Origin: Streptomyces uncialis
GTDB lineage: Bacteria; Actinomycetota; Actinomycetes; Streptomycetales; Streptomycetaceae
Direction: 5' to 3'
Length of the DNA: 64,000 bases
Assembly: GCF_001905345.1 (NCBI RefSeq)
Contig: NZ_LFBV01000001.1
Span: forward strand, 1,189,321-1,253,320
Part shown: positions 8,322-17,339 of the stretch, one piece after another
Layout of the letters: each line of letters begins with the position of its first letter
How positions within the stretch are numbered: the stretch's first letter is position 1
Program-made: the position numbers and the translations under genes
The notes under the pieces: generated by a model
Database searches by the model: none
What the model was told of the DNA's origin: nothing
Seen by the model: the letters and a program-made list of their open reading frames with translations, nothing else

Positions 8322-9266
8322 ATGTCACCCCGGCTCGACGAATCGCGGACCCTCGAAGCGACGTCGGCATCCCGTCCCGCAGCACCCACCGACGCTTCCG
8401 TCCCCCTGCCCGCGCCCCGCGGCGGCGTGGACACCCGGCCCGCCGAGGCCCGGCCGGAAGCCCTCGCGGATCTCCCGCCCATCCCCCCGTTCGCCCAGGT
8501 CGCCCCGGCCGACGCCCGCGCGTTGTCCAAGACCCTCTTCGCCCGGCTGGCGGATCTGGAGGAGGGCACCTACGAGCACGCCTACGTCCGCAACACCCTG
8601 GTCGAGCTCAACCTCGCCCTGGTGAAGTTCGCCGCATCGCGCTTCCGCACCCGGAGCGAGCCGATGGAGGACATCATCCAGGTGGGCACGATCGGGCTGA
8701 TCAAGGCGATCGACCGCTTCGAGCTCAGCCGTGGTGTGGAGTTCCCCACGTTCGCGATGCCGACGATCGTCGGCGAGATCAAGCGCTTCTTCCGCGACAC
8801 GAGCTGGTCGGTCCGGGTGCCCCGCAGGCTCCAGGAACTGCGGCTCGACCTCGCCAAGGCGGGCGACCTGCTGGCGCAGCGCCTCGACCGCGCGCCCACC
8901 GTCGCCGAACTGGCCACGCATCTGGAGCTGTCCCACGACGAGGTCGTGGAGGGCATGGCCGCGTCCAACGCCTACACGGCCAGCTCGCTGGACGCCCAGC
9001 CCGAGGAGGACGACTCCGAGGGCGCGCTGGCGGACCGCATCGGCTACGAGGACCACGGGCTCGAAGGTGTCGAGTACGTCGAGTCCCTCAAGCCGCTGAT
9101 CGCGGGACTTCCGTCACGTGACCGGCAGATCCTCTCGCTGCGTTTCGTGGCGAACATGACCCAGTCCGAGATCGGGGAAGAACTGGGAATTTCCCAGATG
9201 CATGTCTCCCGGCTGCTCTCCCGGACCCTGGTCAAGCTGCGTAAAGGACTCACCGTCGAGGAATAG
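8322..9266 (+). CDS. sigI: SigB/SigF-family RNA polymerase sigma factor (SigI-like)
   Basis: A 314-residue group-3 sigma factor. Region 2 includes LVKFAASRF, the DIIQVGTIGLIKAIDRFELSRGVEF core-binding and -10 segments, and FPTFAMPTIVGEIKRFFRD. Region 3 and the region 4 helix-turn-helix (TQSEIGEELGISQMHVSRLLSR) follow. The start at 8322 has GGAGG five bases upstream; the ATG at 8310 is alternative. It would direct stress or developmental promoters of the GNNT/GGGTAY class and be held inactive by the ATPase at 6284-7348. The symbol rests on remembered synteny (a peptide transporter on one side, a ricin-lectin protein and hutI on the other) and is less certain than the family. Confidence 0.95.
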   Translation: MSPRLDESRTLEATSASRPAAPTDASVPLPAPRGGVDTRPAEARPEALADLPPIPPFAQVAPADARALSKTLFARLADLEEGTYEHAYVRNTLVELNLALVKFAASRFRTRSEPMEDIIQVGTIGLIKAIDRFELSRGVEFPTFAMPTIVGEIKRFFRDTSWSVRVPRRLQELRLDLAKAGDLLAQRLDRAPTVAELATHLELSHDEVVEGMAASNAYTASSLDAQPEEDDSEGALADRIGYEDHGLEGVEYVESLKPLIAGLPSRDRQILSLRFVANMTQSEIGEELGISQMHVSRLLSRTLVKLRKGLTVEE

Positions 9267-9944
9267 GCATAGACCATTCCCGCATCGGCCCGGGCCAGTG
9301 GCCGATTCGGTGAATGCGTCCGTGCCGACTCGATGCGCACGTGCCGACTCCGGGAAGTCGCGGTCGGTGTCGTGGTCGGTATCACCGCCGGTATCACCGC
9401 CGGTGTCGGCTGCGGGGAGTCTGGTTCCGGTGAGGTTTCCGGCAGGAAGTCCGGCAGGGAGTCCGGTGGGGCGGGTCCGTACGGACCCGCCCCACTTCTG
9501 TGCCGCGGGTTCCGTCCCGCGTGCTGCATTGCCCGGCCGCTCCCTGGCCGTATCACGGTTCCGTTCGCCGCCGGGGTCCCGTCCGGCCAAGTGGTCTCCG
9601 TCCGCGGCTTGTCGGGAGATGAAGCGGCACGAGTAGCGCCATGGACCGGTGGACCCGATGGATCGGGAACTCCGCGGCGGACCGAGCCGGGCTGAATGGA
9701 CTGGACCAAGCCCGGACCGCGCGTAGGTATGTACCGGACCACGCGTAGGCGTGTAAAGGCGCGACAATGTCCGCGCGCAGGACGCATTTATCCTCCGCAC
9801 TTTGCTGACTTACCCGGGGAAACGCCTTTCCCCGCGAACCCTCTTCGTTCACTATGGTCTCCCCTTCGCATACTCACCGGTATGCCGTCGCAGAGTGAGT
9901 GATCGCCGGGAGGCCGCGGGCCGTCCGGCCGAGGAGGAGTGCGG
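9267..9944. other. Gene-free gap of 678 bp downstream of the sigma gene
   Basis: No gene is supported. It contains small GTATCACCGCCG direct repeats (~9379-9402), the long palindrome listed separately (9466-9495), and a perfect 8-bp hairpin CGGGGAAA-CGCC-TTTCCCCG at 9815-9834 about 110 bp before the next gene. Confidence 0.6.
9466..9495. terminator. Perfect 30-bp palindrome, probable sigma gene terminator
   Basis: Two complementary 15-base halves, GTGGGGCGGGTCCGT and its reverse complement, abut without a loop about 200 bp after the sigma gene stop. Only a short TTCTG follows. Confidence 0.65.
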
Positions 9945-12194
9945 ATGCCACGGCGCAGCCGTTCGGACCGCGCTGCCGAGGCTGCCGGTGGCGGTGGCGG
10001 TGTCCACTCCGGTGAGGCGGACGCCCGCCTCACCGAACTGCTGCGCGGGGACGCCGCGACGGCCTACCCGGCCCTGCGGGAACTGCGCCGCCGTCATCAC
10101 GCGCCCACCCTGGCCTACGCCCGGCTCCTCGGTGTGGACGAGGCCGCGGCCAAACAGCTCACCGCGCAGGCGTTCGCCCTCGGTGCGCGGGACACCGGGC
10201 GGGGCGTCGACCCCACCGGCCCCTGGCGCCACCACGCGGCGCTGCTCGTCCGCCGGATCGCCGCCGGCTGGACGGCCGACGGCCGACGGGTCCGGTTGCG
10301 CCCGGAGTTCGCCGCGTTCCTCGACGCCGAGGAGGAGCGCCGCGCCGACCTGCCCGCCTTCGTCCGGCGCCCGCCTGCCGAACTCCCCATGCCGGCCGCG
10401 TTCCACAGCCTGCCCACCCGCACCCAGGGCGTGCTCTGGTACGGGATCGTGGACGCCGCACCCGACCCGGAGACCGCGCTCTACCTCGGACTGAAGGCCG
10501 ACGAGGTCGCCTGGGCGAAGGGCCCCTCGCTCGACGTGCTCGGCCGCGCCTACCTCAAGGCCCAACTGGCCCGTCACGGCGACCAGAACTGCCAGGCCTA
10601 CCGCCGCCTGATCGAGGAGGCCGTCCGGCCCCGCGAGCCACGCCGGAACCACGACCTGGACGACCACCTCGCGCAGTGCCCGTGCTGCCGGCGGGCCCAC
10701 AACGTACTGCTCGACCTCCACCGCACCCCCCGTACGGTCCTCGCCACCGGACTCCTCCCGTGGAACGGCGGCGCCTACCTTCCGCCCGGCACGGAGAGCC
10801 CGGTGATCCCGCTGATCGGCGGCGCGGCCCGGCGTACGGGCGAGTCGGAGACCGTAGGCGTGCGCTTCGCGGTCGGGCCGCAAGACGTAGGTGCGGGTGC
10901 GGGTGCGGGTGCGGGTGCAGGTGAGGGTGGGGTGGATGGCGTAGGAGCGGTCGGGTCGGCGGCGGCCCGGGGTGCGGGCGGTGCGGGCGGTGGTGGTGCG
11001 GGCGGCGGTGCGGCCAGTGGTGTGACCGGCGGCGCACACGCTGGTGGCGAGGCCGATGCGGACAGGTGGCGGAGCCCGTCGACCGCTTCCCGTCGTCACC
11101 GGCGACGCCGTCGGCATGCCCTCCCACGCGGACACCCTGCGGCCATAGAGGCCAATCAGGACACGGCGGCCAATCAGGCCAATGAGGTCAACGTGGCCAA
11201 TCAGGTCACCGCGGCCAATGAGGTGACCATGGCTAATCAGGTCACCGCGGCCAATGGGGACAACGTGGCCAATGGGGACAACGTGGCCAACGAGGTCACC
11301 GTGGCCATTCAGGACACGGAGGCCATAGAGGTCGCGGCGGCCAGCGCCGTGGCCGCGAGCGGGCGGCTCGCCGGGAGAGGTACGGGCACCCCGTACCCGG
11401 CGAACGGTTCGTACGGCTCGGCCGACGTGCGGCGGGAGACCGCCCCACCGGACCCGTACGGCGGTGGCCAGGGTGACGGCTGGCACCCGGCCGACGACAG
11501 GGACCGACCCTGGCGGCCCACCCGCAGCTTCGTCCTCGCCGCGGTGACCGTCGCCCTCGCCCCGCTGTTCGTGGTGCTGTTGGGGGGCAGCGCGGGCGAG
11601 GAACCGTCCACCGACCCCGACGAGGGGCGGCGGACAGGCGCGTCACCTCCGGCCACGGTCCCCGGCACCCCGACCCGGTCGGCCTCCGTACCGTCCACCC
11701 TCACCCCGTCGGCTCCCCGGGCGACCCCGACCCCCTCACCGTCCACGTCCGCGCCGACCACGGGGGTCCGCCCACCCGGCGGCGCGTACACCCAGTTCGT
11801 GAACGCGTCCACCGACCTCTGCCTGGACGTCCGTGACGGGGACTTCTTCACCGGCAACGACGTCGTGATGTCCGCGTGCAACACCTCGGACACCCAGCGC
11901 TGGCGGTTCGACATCTCCCGGGGCCTCGTCAGGTCATGGGCGAACGACGAGTTCTGCCTGGACAGCCGGGGCAGCGTCGACAAGGGCGTCGGCATCCGAA
12001 GATGCGCGCCGACGGACGGCCGCGACGACCGCGACCTCCGGTTCGACGTGGACCCCAAGGGCCGCGTCCTCCCGGCCATCGCCTCCGGTCACGCCGTCAC
12101 GCCGACCTCCAAGCGCGCGGGCGGTGACGTGGGACATCTCCCGCTGGGCGACGCGACCGCGCAGCGATGGCGGGCGGGCGAGGCTCCCGTGTGA
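9945..12194 (+). CDS. Sigma-like / zinc-finger / transmembrane / ricin B-lectin protein
   Basis: A 749-residue protein from the ATG at 9945, with GAGGAGGAG upstream. Residues ~25-230 resemble a degenerate ECF-sigma-like helical region. HDLDDHLAQCPCC (~235-247) is an anti-sigma-type zinc-binding motif. Next comes a low-complexity part with a GA run (10890-10931) and a 6-residue repeat array (ANQVTA-like, ~401-466), then one TM helix (~528-547) and a Pro/Thr/Ser linker. The end (~614-749) is a ricin-type trefoil with CLDVRDGD, a QRW (Q-x-W) element and FCLDSRG. This topology suggests an extracellular carbohydrate sensor coupled to a cytoplasmic regulatory part; function is inferred only. It lies between sigI and hutI, where I recall a similar S. 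coelicolor gene. Confidence 0.85.
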   Translation: MPRRSRSDRAAEAAGGGGGVHSGEADARLTELLRGDAATAYPALRELRRRHHAPTLAYARLLGVDEAAAKQLTAQAFALGARDTGRGVDPTGPWRHHAALLVRRIAAGWTADGRRVRLRPEFAAFLDAEEERRADLPAFVRRPPAELPMPAAFHSLPTRTQGVLWYGIVDAAPDPETALYLGLKADEVAWAKGPSLDVLGRAYLKAQLARHGDQNCQAYRRLIEEAVRPREPRRNHDLDDHLAQCPCCRRAHNVLLDLHRTPRTVLATGLLPWNGGAYLPPGTESPVIPLIGGAARRTGESETVGVRFAVGPQDVGAGAGAGAGAGEGGVDGVGAVGSAAARGAGGAGGGGAGGGAASGVTGGAHAGGEADADRWRSPSTASRRHRRRRRHALPRGHPAAIEANQDTAANQANEVNVANQVTAANEVTMANQVTAANGDNVANGDNVANEVTVAIQDTEAIEVAAASAVAASGRLAGRGTGTPYPANGSYGSADVRRETAPPDPYGGGQGDGWHPADDRDRPWRPTRSFVLAAVTVALAPLFVVLLGGSAGEEPSTDPDEGRRTGASPPATVPGTPTRSASVPSTLTPSAPRATPTPSPSTSAPTTGVRPPGGAYTQFVNASTDLCLDVRDGDFFTGNDVVMSACNTSDTQRWRFDISRGLVRSWANDEFCLDSRGSVDKGVGIRRCAPTDGRDDRDLRFDVDPKGRVLPAIASGHAVTPTSKRAGGDVGHLPLGDATAQRWRAGEAPV
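11149..11345. repeat. 18-bp minisatellite inside the lectin-protein gene
   Basis: About ten degenerate units of GCGGCCAATCAGGTCACC keep the frame and encode A-N-Q/E-V-T-A hexapeptides. The opposite strand is also open through it. The unit matches the intergenic 19-bp repeat at 13724-13925 (inverted there). Confidence 0.85.
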
Positions 12195-12305
12195 CACCGG
12201 CCCCGCGCCCGGGAAGCCCGTAAGCCCGTGCGCCCCTGCTCGGCCCCCCATACCCGCCCCGGCCCCCCGCACACGTCCCAGGACGTCCCTCGCACATCCC
12301 CCGAC

Positions 12306-13478
12306 CTACGCCCGTACCCCGTGCCGCCACACCTCCGAGACCAGGGGCACGCCTGGCCGGTATGACAAGTGCACGTGGCTCGGCGCGTCGAGCAACGCGA
12401 GGTCCGCGTAGGCGCCGGGGACGATCCGGCCCACGTCGTCCCTCCGCAGCGCCCTCGCGCCCCCGGCCGTCGCCGACCAGAGCGCCTCGTCCGGCGTCAT
12501 CCCCATGTCCCGTACGGCGAGAGCGATGCAGAACGGCATGGACGAGGTGAACGACGACCCCGGGTTGCAGTCCGTCGACAACGCCACGGTGACCCCGGCG
12601 TCGAGCAGCCGTCGCGCGTCGGGCCATTGCGCGCGAGTGGAGAACTCCGCACCGGGCAGCAGGGTCGCGACCGTGGTCCCGGCCGCGAGCGCGGCCACGT
12701 CCTCGTCGGTCAGCAGCGTGCAGTGGTCCGCGCTGGCGGCCCCCAGCTCCACCGCGAGCTGCACCCCGGGCCCGTAGGAGAGCTGATTGGCGTGCACCCG
12801 CGGTACGAGACCCTTGGCCATGCCCGCCGTGAGCACGGCCCGCGCCTGGTCCCCGTCGAAGGCGCCCTTCTCGCAGAACACGTCCACCCAGCGGGCGTAC
12901 GGGGCGCAGGCGTCGAGCATCGGCCCGGTGACGAGGTCGACGTACGCGGCGGGATCGTCGGCGAAGTCGGGGGACACGATGTGTGCGCCGAGGAAGGTCA
13001 CCTCATCGGTGTGCCGCGCGGCGATCCGCAGCGCCCGTGCCTCGTCGTCGACGGTCAGCCCGTACCCCGACTTGGTCTCGACCGTCGTCGTCCCCTGCCG
13101 CAGTGCCTCCCGCACATACCGAACGAGGTTCGCCTCCAGCTCCTCGTCACCGGCCGCCCGGGTCGCCGCGACCGTGGTCCGGATGCCTCCCGCCTGGTAC
13201 GGGTGCCCCGACATACGCGCGTTGAACTCGGCGGTCCGGTCCCCGGCGAACACCAGGTGCGAGTGCGAGTCCACGAAACCGGGGATGAGGGCCCGCCCCT
13301 CGGCGTCGTGCATCAGGTCCGCGTCCGGAGCCCGGTCGGCGGGGCCGACCCACGCCACCCGGTCCCCCTCGACGACCACGGCCGCGTCCTGGATCAGCCC
13401 GAGAGGTGACCCGTCCCCGACCCCGGGGTCGTTGGTGACGAGGGAACCGATACGGGTGATGAGGGTGGTGGTGCTCAT
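12306..13478 (-). CDS. hutI: Imidazolonepropionase
   Basis: A 390-residue amidohydrolase from the ATG at 13478, with GGAGAGG upstream. Motifs are [14 protein letters not shown] (metal-binding His-x-His), [23 protein letters not shown] and the STDCNPGSS segment. It hydrolyses imidazolone-5-propionate to N-formimino-L-glutamate in histidine catabolism. No hutU or hutH lies beside it in this window. It converges on the lectin-protein gene with only 111 bp between stops. The gap upstream is filled by a minisatellite. Confidence 0.95.
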   Translation of the reverse strand: MSTTTLITRIGSLVTNDPGVGDGSPLGLIQDAAVVVEGDRVAWVGPADRAPDADLMHDAEGRALIPGFVDSHSHLVFAGDRTAEFNARMSGHPYQAGGIRTTVAATRAAGDEELEANLVRYVREALRQGTTTVETKSGYGLTVDDEARALRIAARHTDEVTFLGAHIVSPDFADDPAAYVDLVTGPMLDACAPYARWVDVFCEKGAFDGDQARAVLTAGMAKGLVPRVHANQLSYGPGVQLAVELGAASADHCTLLTDEDVAALAAGTTVATLLPGAEFSTRAQWPDARRLLDAGVTVALSTDCNPGSSFTSSMPFCIALAVRDMGMTPDEALWSATAGGARALRRDDVGRIVPGAYADLALLDAPSHVHLSYRPGVPLVSEVWRHGVRA

Positions 13479-13723
13479 GGGGTCCTCTCCGGGCCCCTCC
13501 GGGTCCCTGGTCGCCGTACCGCCGACGATACAGATCACCCCCGCCGCCTCCCCGCCCCCATCTGCCGCCGTGTGGCCTACTTCCCTTGGCCACTGACCCA
13601 ATGGTGGCCGGGGGTTGCGGGGCGGTGCCCGGCGGTTCGGCGGTGTCGGGTGCCGTGCCGGGGAGAGGACGGCGGCTGTCCTGATGGTGTCCGGTACTAC
13701 TGGAGGGCGCTCGTTGTCCTCGC

Positions 13724-13925
13724 GGTGGCCGCGCCTCCCCGGTAGGCCGTCTGTCCCCTTGCTGGCCGCGTGTCCTCATGCTGACCGTTTGCCCTCTTGG
13801 TGGCCGCATGACCTGATGGTGACCGCTTGTCCTCCACGTGGCCGCGTGTCCTCATGCTGACCGCTTGTCCTCTACGCGGCCGCATGACCTGATGGTGGCC
13901 GCTTGTGTCCTGATGGTGGCCGCGT
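13724..13925. repeat. 19-bp intergenic minisatellite between hutI and the PEP-mutase-family gene
   Basis: About ten tandem units. Those at 13763-13781 and 13839-13857 are identical (TGGCCGCGTGTCCTCATGC); those at 13801-13819 and 13877-13895 differ at one base (TGGCCGCATGACCTGATGG). Units of TGACCGCTTGTCCTC type alternate with them. It ends at the stop codon of the next gene. The rest of the 13479-13925 gap has no gene. Confidence 0.9.
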
Positions 13926-14912
13926 TCAGAGCAGTGAACGGCCCAGATCGGTGAGCGCGGTGGTCGTCCTGACCAGTAGGCCCGGCCCGAACGTGATCCT
14001 GGTGGCTCCGAGTTCGCCCAGCTCGCGGAAGCCGTTCCGTAGGACATCGGCGGGGCCGGCCGCCGACGCGACCATGTTCACAGGTCCCTTGACGCCGCCC
14101 GCCCGCATGACGGGCAAGGCCGCTGGTGGCGCGCCGATCGGGTAGACGCAGTCCGCACCGGCCGCCTCGTACAGCAGTGCGCGTTCGATCGCCGCTGCCA
14201 CATCCGGCACGCCCCGGACGAAGGTGTCCACCCGGGCGTTGAGAAACAACCGGTCGCCCGCCGACGCGCGGATCTCGGCCAACCAGTCGGCATGCCGCCG
14301 GAGGTCCTTGAGGACCTTGCCGGGACCGGAGTCGTCCAGGTTGCAGCCGATGGCCCCGGTCTCCAGGAGCCGTTCGACGAGTTCGGCCGCCGGTAGCCCG
14401 TACCCGTCGTCGATGTCCGCCGACACGGGTACCCCGAGGGGCCGCACGGCCCTGACGATCCGGGCCACCGCCGCGAACATCTCGGCGGGCGGCGTACGGC
14501 CGTCCTCGTACCCGAGCGAGGCCGCGACCCCCGCGCCGGGCGTGGCCAGCGCCGGGAACCCGGCGGCCACGAAGGCCCGCGCGCTGGCCGCGTCCCACGG
14601 GCCGGGAAGGACCAGCGGGTCGTTGGGGGAGCGGCCGTGGTGCAGGGCGCGGAAGACATCCACGGGGCGGGGCCCGCCCCCGTTCGCGTTCCCCGCACCC
14701 GTGGTGTCATCCTCCGCCGCGTTGGCCGCGTTGGCCGCGTTGGCCGCGTTGGCCGCGTTGGCCGCGTTGGCCTGAGGTGTGGTGGGGTGCGTGTTGTCCG
14801 TCGCGTCCCCGCCCCAGGTCGGCTCCACGCGCCCGTGTGCGGTGCTGTTCGTCGGGCGGCCGGTCCCGCGACCGGTCGGGTGACTCTCCGCGCTGTCGGG
14901 TGTGCGCGCCAT
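13926..14912 (-). CDS. Isocitrate lyase/PEP mutase family protein
   Basis: A 328-residue protein. After a ~75-residue disordered N-terminus comes a TIM-barrel of the PEP-mutase/methylisocitrate-lyase superfamily. Landmarks are PGPWDAASARAF, the metal-binding VSADIDDGYG, GAIGCNLDD, FLNARVDTF and ADCVYPIGAP. Such proteins cleave or rearrange 2,3-substituted oxoacids; the substrate is not deducible. The N-terminus contains an Ala-Ala-Asn tandem run (six copies of a 9-bp unit, about 14710-14770) that is absent from relatives I remember. The next gene upstream on the same strand (14922-15473) ends 9 bp before this ATG, so the two probably form an operon. Confidence 0.85.
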   Translation of the reverse strand: MARTPDSAESHPTGRGTGRPTNSTAHGRVEPTWGGDATDNTHPTTPQANAANAANAANAANAANAAEDDTTGAGNANGGGPRPVDVFRALHHGRSPNDPLVLPGPWDAASARAFVAAGFPALATPGAGVAASLGYEDGRTPPAEMFAAVARIVRAVRPLGVPVSADIDDGYGLPAAELVERLLETGAIGCNLDDSGPGKVLKDLRRHADWLAEIRASAGDRLFLNARVDTFVRGVPDVAAAIERALLYEAAGADCVYPIGAPPAALPVMRAGGVKGPVNMVASAAGPADVLRNGFRELGELGATRITFGPGLLVRTTTALTDLGRSLL

Positions 14913-14921
14913 CCCCGTACC

Positions 14922-15473
14922 TCACAGTCCCTTGTACTGGCCGGGCGTGTAGTGGCCCGGGACCGCGCGGGTCGCGACCCCGAACCGGTTCCACGCGTTG
15001 ATCACGGTGATCGCAGAGATGAGCTGCGCCAGTTCCGCCTCCGGGAAGTGCCCTGCGGCCTTCGCGAACACGTCATCGGGGACGAAGCCGTTCTGGAGAA
15101 CCGTGATCGCCTCCGTGAGTTCCAGGGCGACGAGTTCCTTCTCCGTGTAGAAGTGCCGCGACTCCTGCCAGGCGCTCAGCTGGATGAGGCGCTCGGGCGT
15201 CTCCCCGGCCGCCAGAGCGTCCTTGCTGTGCATGTCGAGGCAGAGGGCGCACTGATTGAGCTGCGAGGCGCGGATCTTCACCAGCTCCAGCAGCACCGGG
15301 TCCAGCCCCTGCCGGGCGGCGACATCCAGCCGGACCATCGCCTTGTAGACATCGGGCGCGTGCTTGGCCCACTGGAGCCGCGCGGCCTCCTCATGGGCGT
15401 ACTGCGGGTGCGGGGCGGCGGTGGGGTCGGCGGTCGGGGCGGTGGGGTTCGTCGTGCTCTGCGTCGTCGTCAT
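14922..15473 (-). CDS. Carboxymuconolactone decarboxylase/AhpD-like protein
   Basis: A 183-residue protein with the CMD-family core: LLELVKIRASQLNQCALCLDMHSKDA, where the C-x-x-C pair and nearby His form the peroxidase-type active site, then an all-helical C-terminus. These proteins are usually alkylhydroperoxidase-like reductases in the cytosol. It is divergent from the MocR regulator at 15564 and shares a promoter region with a direct-repeat operator, an arrangement I recall as common for this pair. The first ~20 residues are Thr/Pro-rich. The ATG at 15473 has a poor ribosome binding site. Confidence 0.92.
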   Translation of the reverse strand: MTTTQSTTNPTAPTADPTAAPHPQYAHEEAARLQWAKHAPDVYKAMVRLDVAARQGLDPVLLELVKIRASQLNQCALCLDMHSKDALAAGETPERLIQLSAWQESRHFYTEKELVALELTEAITVLQNGFVPDDVFAKAAGHFPEAELAQLISAITVINAWNRFGVATRAVPGHYTPGQYKGL

Positions 15474-15507
15474 ACGGATGACTCTATGACCGGAGTGACC
15501 CAGGACT

Positions 15508-15542
15508 ATGGTCCACTTGAGCGGTGGGATCATGGGCCACTT
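15508..15542. promoter_or_regulatory. Candidate MocR operator: direct repeat
   Basis: ATGGTCCACTT (15508-15518) and ATGGGCCACTT (15532-15542) are direct repeats 24 bp apart, start to start, lying between the divergent AhpD-like and MocR genes. MocR/GabR proteins are known to bind direct repeats. Confidence 0.55.
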
Positions 15543-15563
15543 TCGGGATTCGGAGACTCGGGG

Positions 15564-17051
15564 ATGGATGCGGGGATGGATACGCGAACCGGAGCGGGCC
15601 GGGCGAGGCGCCCCCGGACGGCCGCTGACGACAGTGAGAGGGCCGGCGACGACCCCACCACGGCGCGCGCGGGGCTCGGTATCGATCTGCATGTCGACCC
15701 CGCCGGTCCCGGCGGGGTGCGCAAGGGCCTGATGAACGCCCTGCGGGAAGCCGTCCGCGGCGGCCGTCTCCCGCCCGGGACCCGGCTGCCCTCCTCCCGC
15801 ACCCTCGCCGTCGACCTCGGTATCGCCCGCAACACCGTCGCCGACGCGTACGCCGACCTCGTCGCCGAGGGCTGGCTCACCTCCCGGCAGGGCTCGGGCA
15901 CCCGTGTCGCGGAGCGCGCCGTTCCCCTGCCCGAGCCTCCCGCACGCGGGCGCCGCGAACCGGGCGCGCCCGTGTACAGCCTGCGGCCCGGCACCCCCGA
16001 CCTGTCCGCCTTCCCACGCGCGGAGTGGCTCAAGGCCGCCCGCCGCGCCCTGACCGACGCCCCCGACGAGGCCCTCGGCTACGACGACCCGCGCGGACGC
16101 CGCGAACTGCGCCAGGCTCTCGCCGAGTATCTGGCCCGTGCCCGGGGTGTACGCGCCGACCCCGAGCGGATCGTCGTCTGCTCGGGCTTCGCCCAGGGCC
16201 TGCTCGTCCTGGGGCGGACCCTGCGGCGGCTCGGTGTCCGTGACGTCGCCGTCGAGTCGTACGGACTCGACTTCCACCGGGGTCTGCTGCGGGACAGCGG
16301 ACTCGGCACACCCGCCTTGCCGTGGGGCGCGCGGGGCTCGGACACCGAGGCGCTGGAGCTCCTCGCGCCGGGCGCGGTCCTGCTCACGCCGGGGCATCAG
16401 TTCCCGATGGGGGTGCCGCTGCACCCCGAGCGCCGGTCCGCCGCCGTCGACTGGGCGCGGCGCAACGGCGGACTGATCGTGGAGGACGACTACGACGGGG
16501 AGTTCCGCTACGACCGGCAGCCCGTCGGCGCGCTTCAGGACCTCGACCCGGAACGGGTCGTCTACCTCGGCACCGCCAGCAAGTCGCTCGCCCCCGGCCT
16601 GCGGTTGGGGTGGATGGTCCTGCCCCGCCGACTCGTCCCGGAGATCATGAGGGACAAGGGGCCCGGATGGGGATGCGGGGCGCTGGACCAGCTCACGCTC
16701 GCGGAGTTCATCACCTCGGGCGCGTACGACCGGCACATCCGCCTGATGCGCACGCGCTACCGTCGACGCCGTGACCAACTGGTCGCCGCCCTGGCCGAGC
16801 GTGCACCGCAGGTCAGGGCCACCGGTATCGCGGCCGGACTGCACGCCGTGCTCGAACTCCCTTCCGGAACGGAGCAGTCCGTCATCCGGGCCGCGAACTG
16901 GCAGGGCCTTTCGGTGCACGGCCTGGCGGAGTTCACCCGGCCGGACGCGATACTCACCGAGCGTCGGGACGCGCTGGTCGTGGGGTACGCAGCTCCGTCC
17001 GAGAGCGCGTGGCCGGGAACGTTGGACGCGTTGTGCAGGGCGCTGCCCTGA
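15564..17051 (+). CDS. MocR/PdxR-family transcriptional regulator
   Basis: A ~495-residue regulator that fuses a GntR winged helix (LREAVRGGRLPPGTRLPSSR ... LGIARNTVADAYADLVAEGWL) to a fold-type-I aminotransferase domain. The PLP domain has TPGHQFPMGVPL, the IVEDDYDGEFRY metal/PLP aspartate region and the Schiff-base lysine in GTASKSLAPGLRLGW. It senses PLP or an amine and regulates neighbouring genes. The frame is open from an ATG at 15486, but that would place coding sequence over the direct-repeat operator, so 15564 is preferred; 15576 is also possible. Confidence 0.92.
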   Translation: MDAGMDTRTGAGRARRPRTAADDSERAGDDPTTARAGLGIDLHVDPAGPGGVRKGLMNALREAVRGGRLPPGTRLPSSRTLAVDLGIARNTVADAYADLVAEGWLTSRQGSGTRVAERAVPLPEPPARGRREPGAPVYSLRPGTPDLSAFPRAEWLKAARRALTDAPDEALGYDDPRGRRELRQALAEYLARARGVRADPERIVVCSGFAQGLLVLGRTLRRLGVRDVAVESYGLDFHRGLLRDSGLGTPALPWGARGSDTEALELLAPGAVLLTPGHQFPMGVPLHPERRSAAVDWARRNGGLIVEDDYDGEFRYDRQPVGALQDLDPERVVYLGTASKSLAPGLRLGWMVLPRRLVPEIMRDKGPGWGCGALDQLTLAEFITSGAYDRHIRLMRTRYRRRRDQLVAALAERAPQVRATGIAAGLHAVLELPSGTEQSVIRAANWQGLSVHGLAEFTRPDAILTERRDALVVGYAAPSESAWPGTLDALCRALP

Positions 17052-17339
17052 GCGGCGGACCTGAGCGGTGCCCAGCGGTGCCTGAGCGGGGTGGCCGTGA
17101 GCGGCGGCGCAGGATGGTGGCCCGGCGCGGGTGTCGGCCGACCGGCGGGCGCGGTCGGTCGATCCCCCCCGCCCGCCGGTACCCCTCGCCCACCCGACCT
17201 GCCCCCGGTCCCGTTCCGGCCAGACGGCCCGTTCTCGCGGGTACGCCCTGCGGCTGTACGGGGGGTGTGACCGGGATACGCGCCAAAGGGGCAACGGGGA
17301 TGCTCTTGGAGCCCTGATCTGCTCGGATTTAACGTGAAG
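17052..17339. other. Gap with CTGAGCGG-type direct repeats
   Basis: GAGCGG words recur at 17052-17105 and GAAGCGGCGT is repeated at 17335-17355, at the edge of the integrase remnant. No gene, tRNA or clear attachment core was found. Confidence 0.4.

Noticed and set aside
11149..11345. CRISPR array
   Set aside because: Units are contiguous 18-bp degenerate repeats without spacers and keep a reading frame; there are no cas genes.
14637..15563. N-terminal ~300-residue extension of the MocR regulator
   Set aside because: It would cover two minus-strand genes and the shared operator; the MocR fold begins after 15564.
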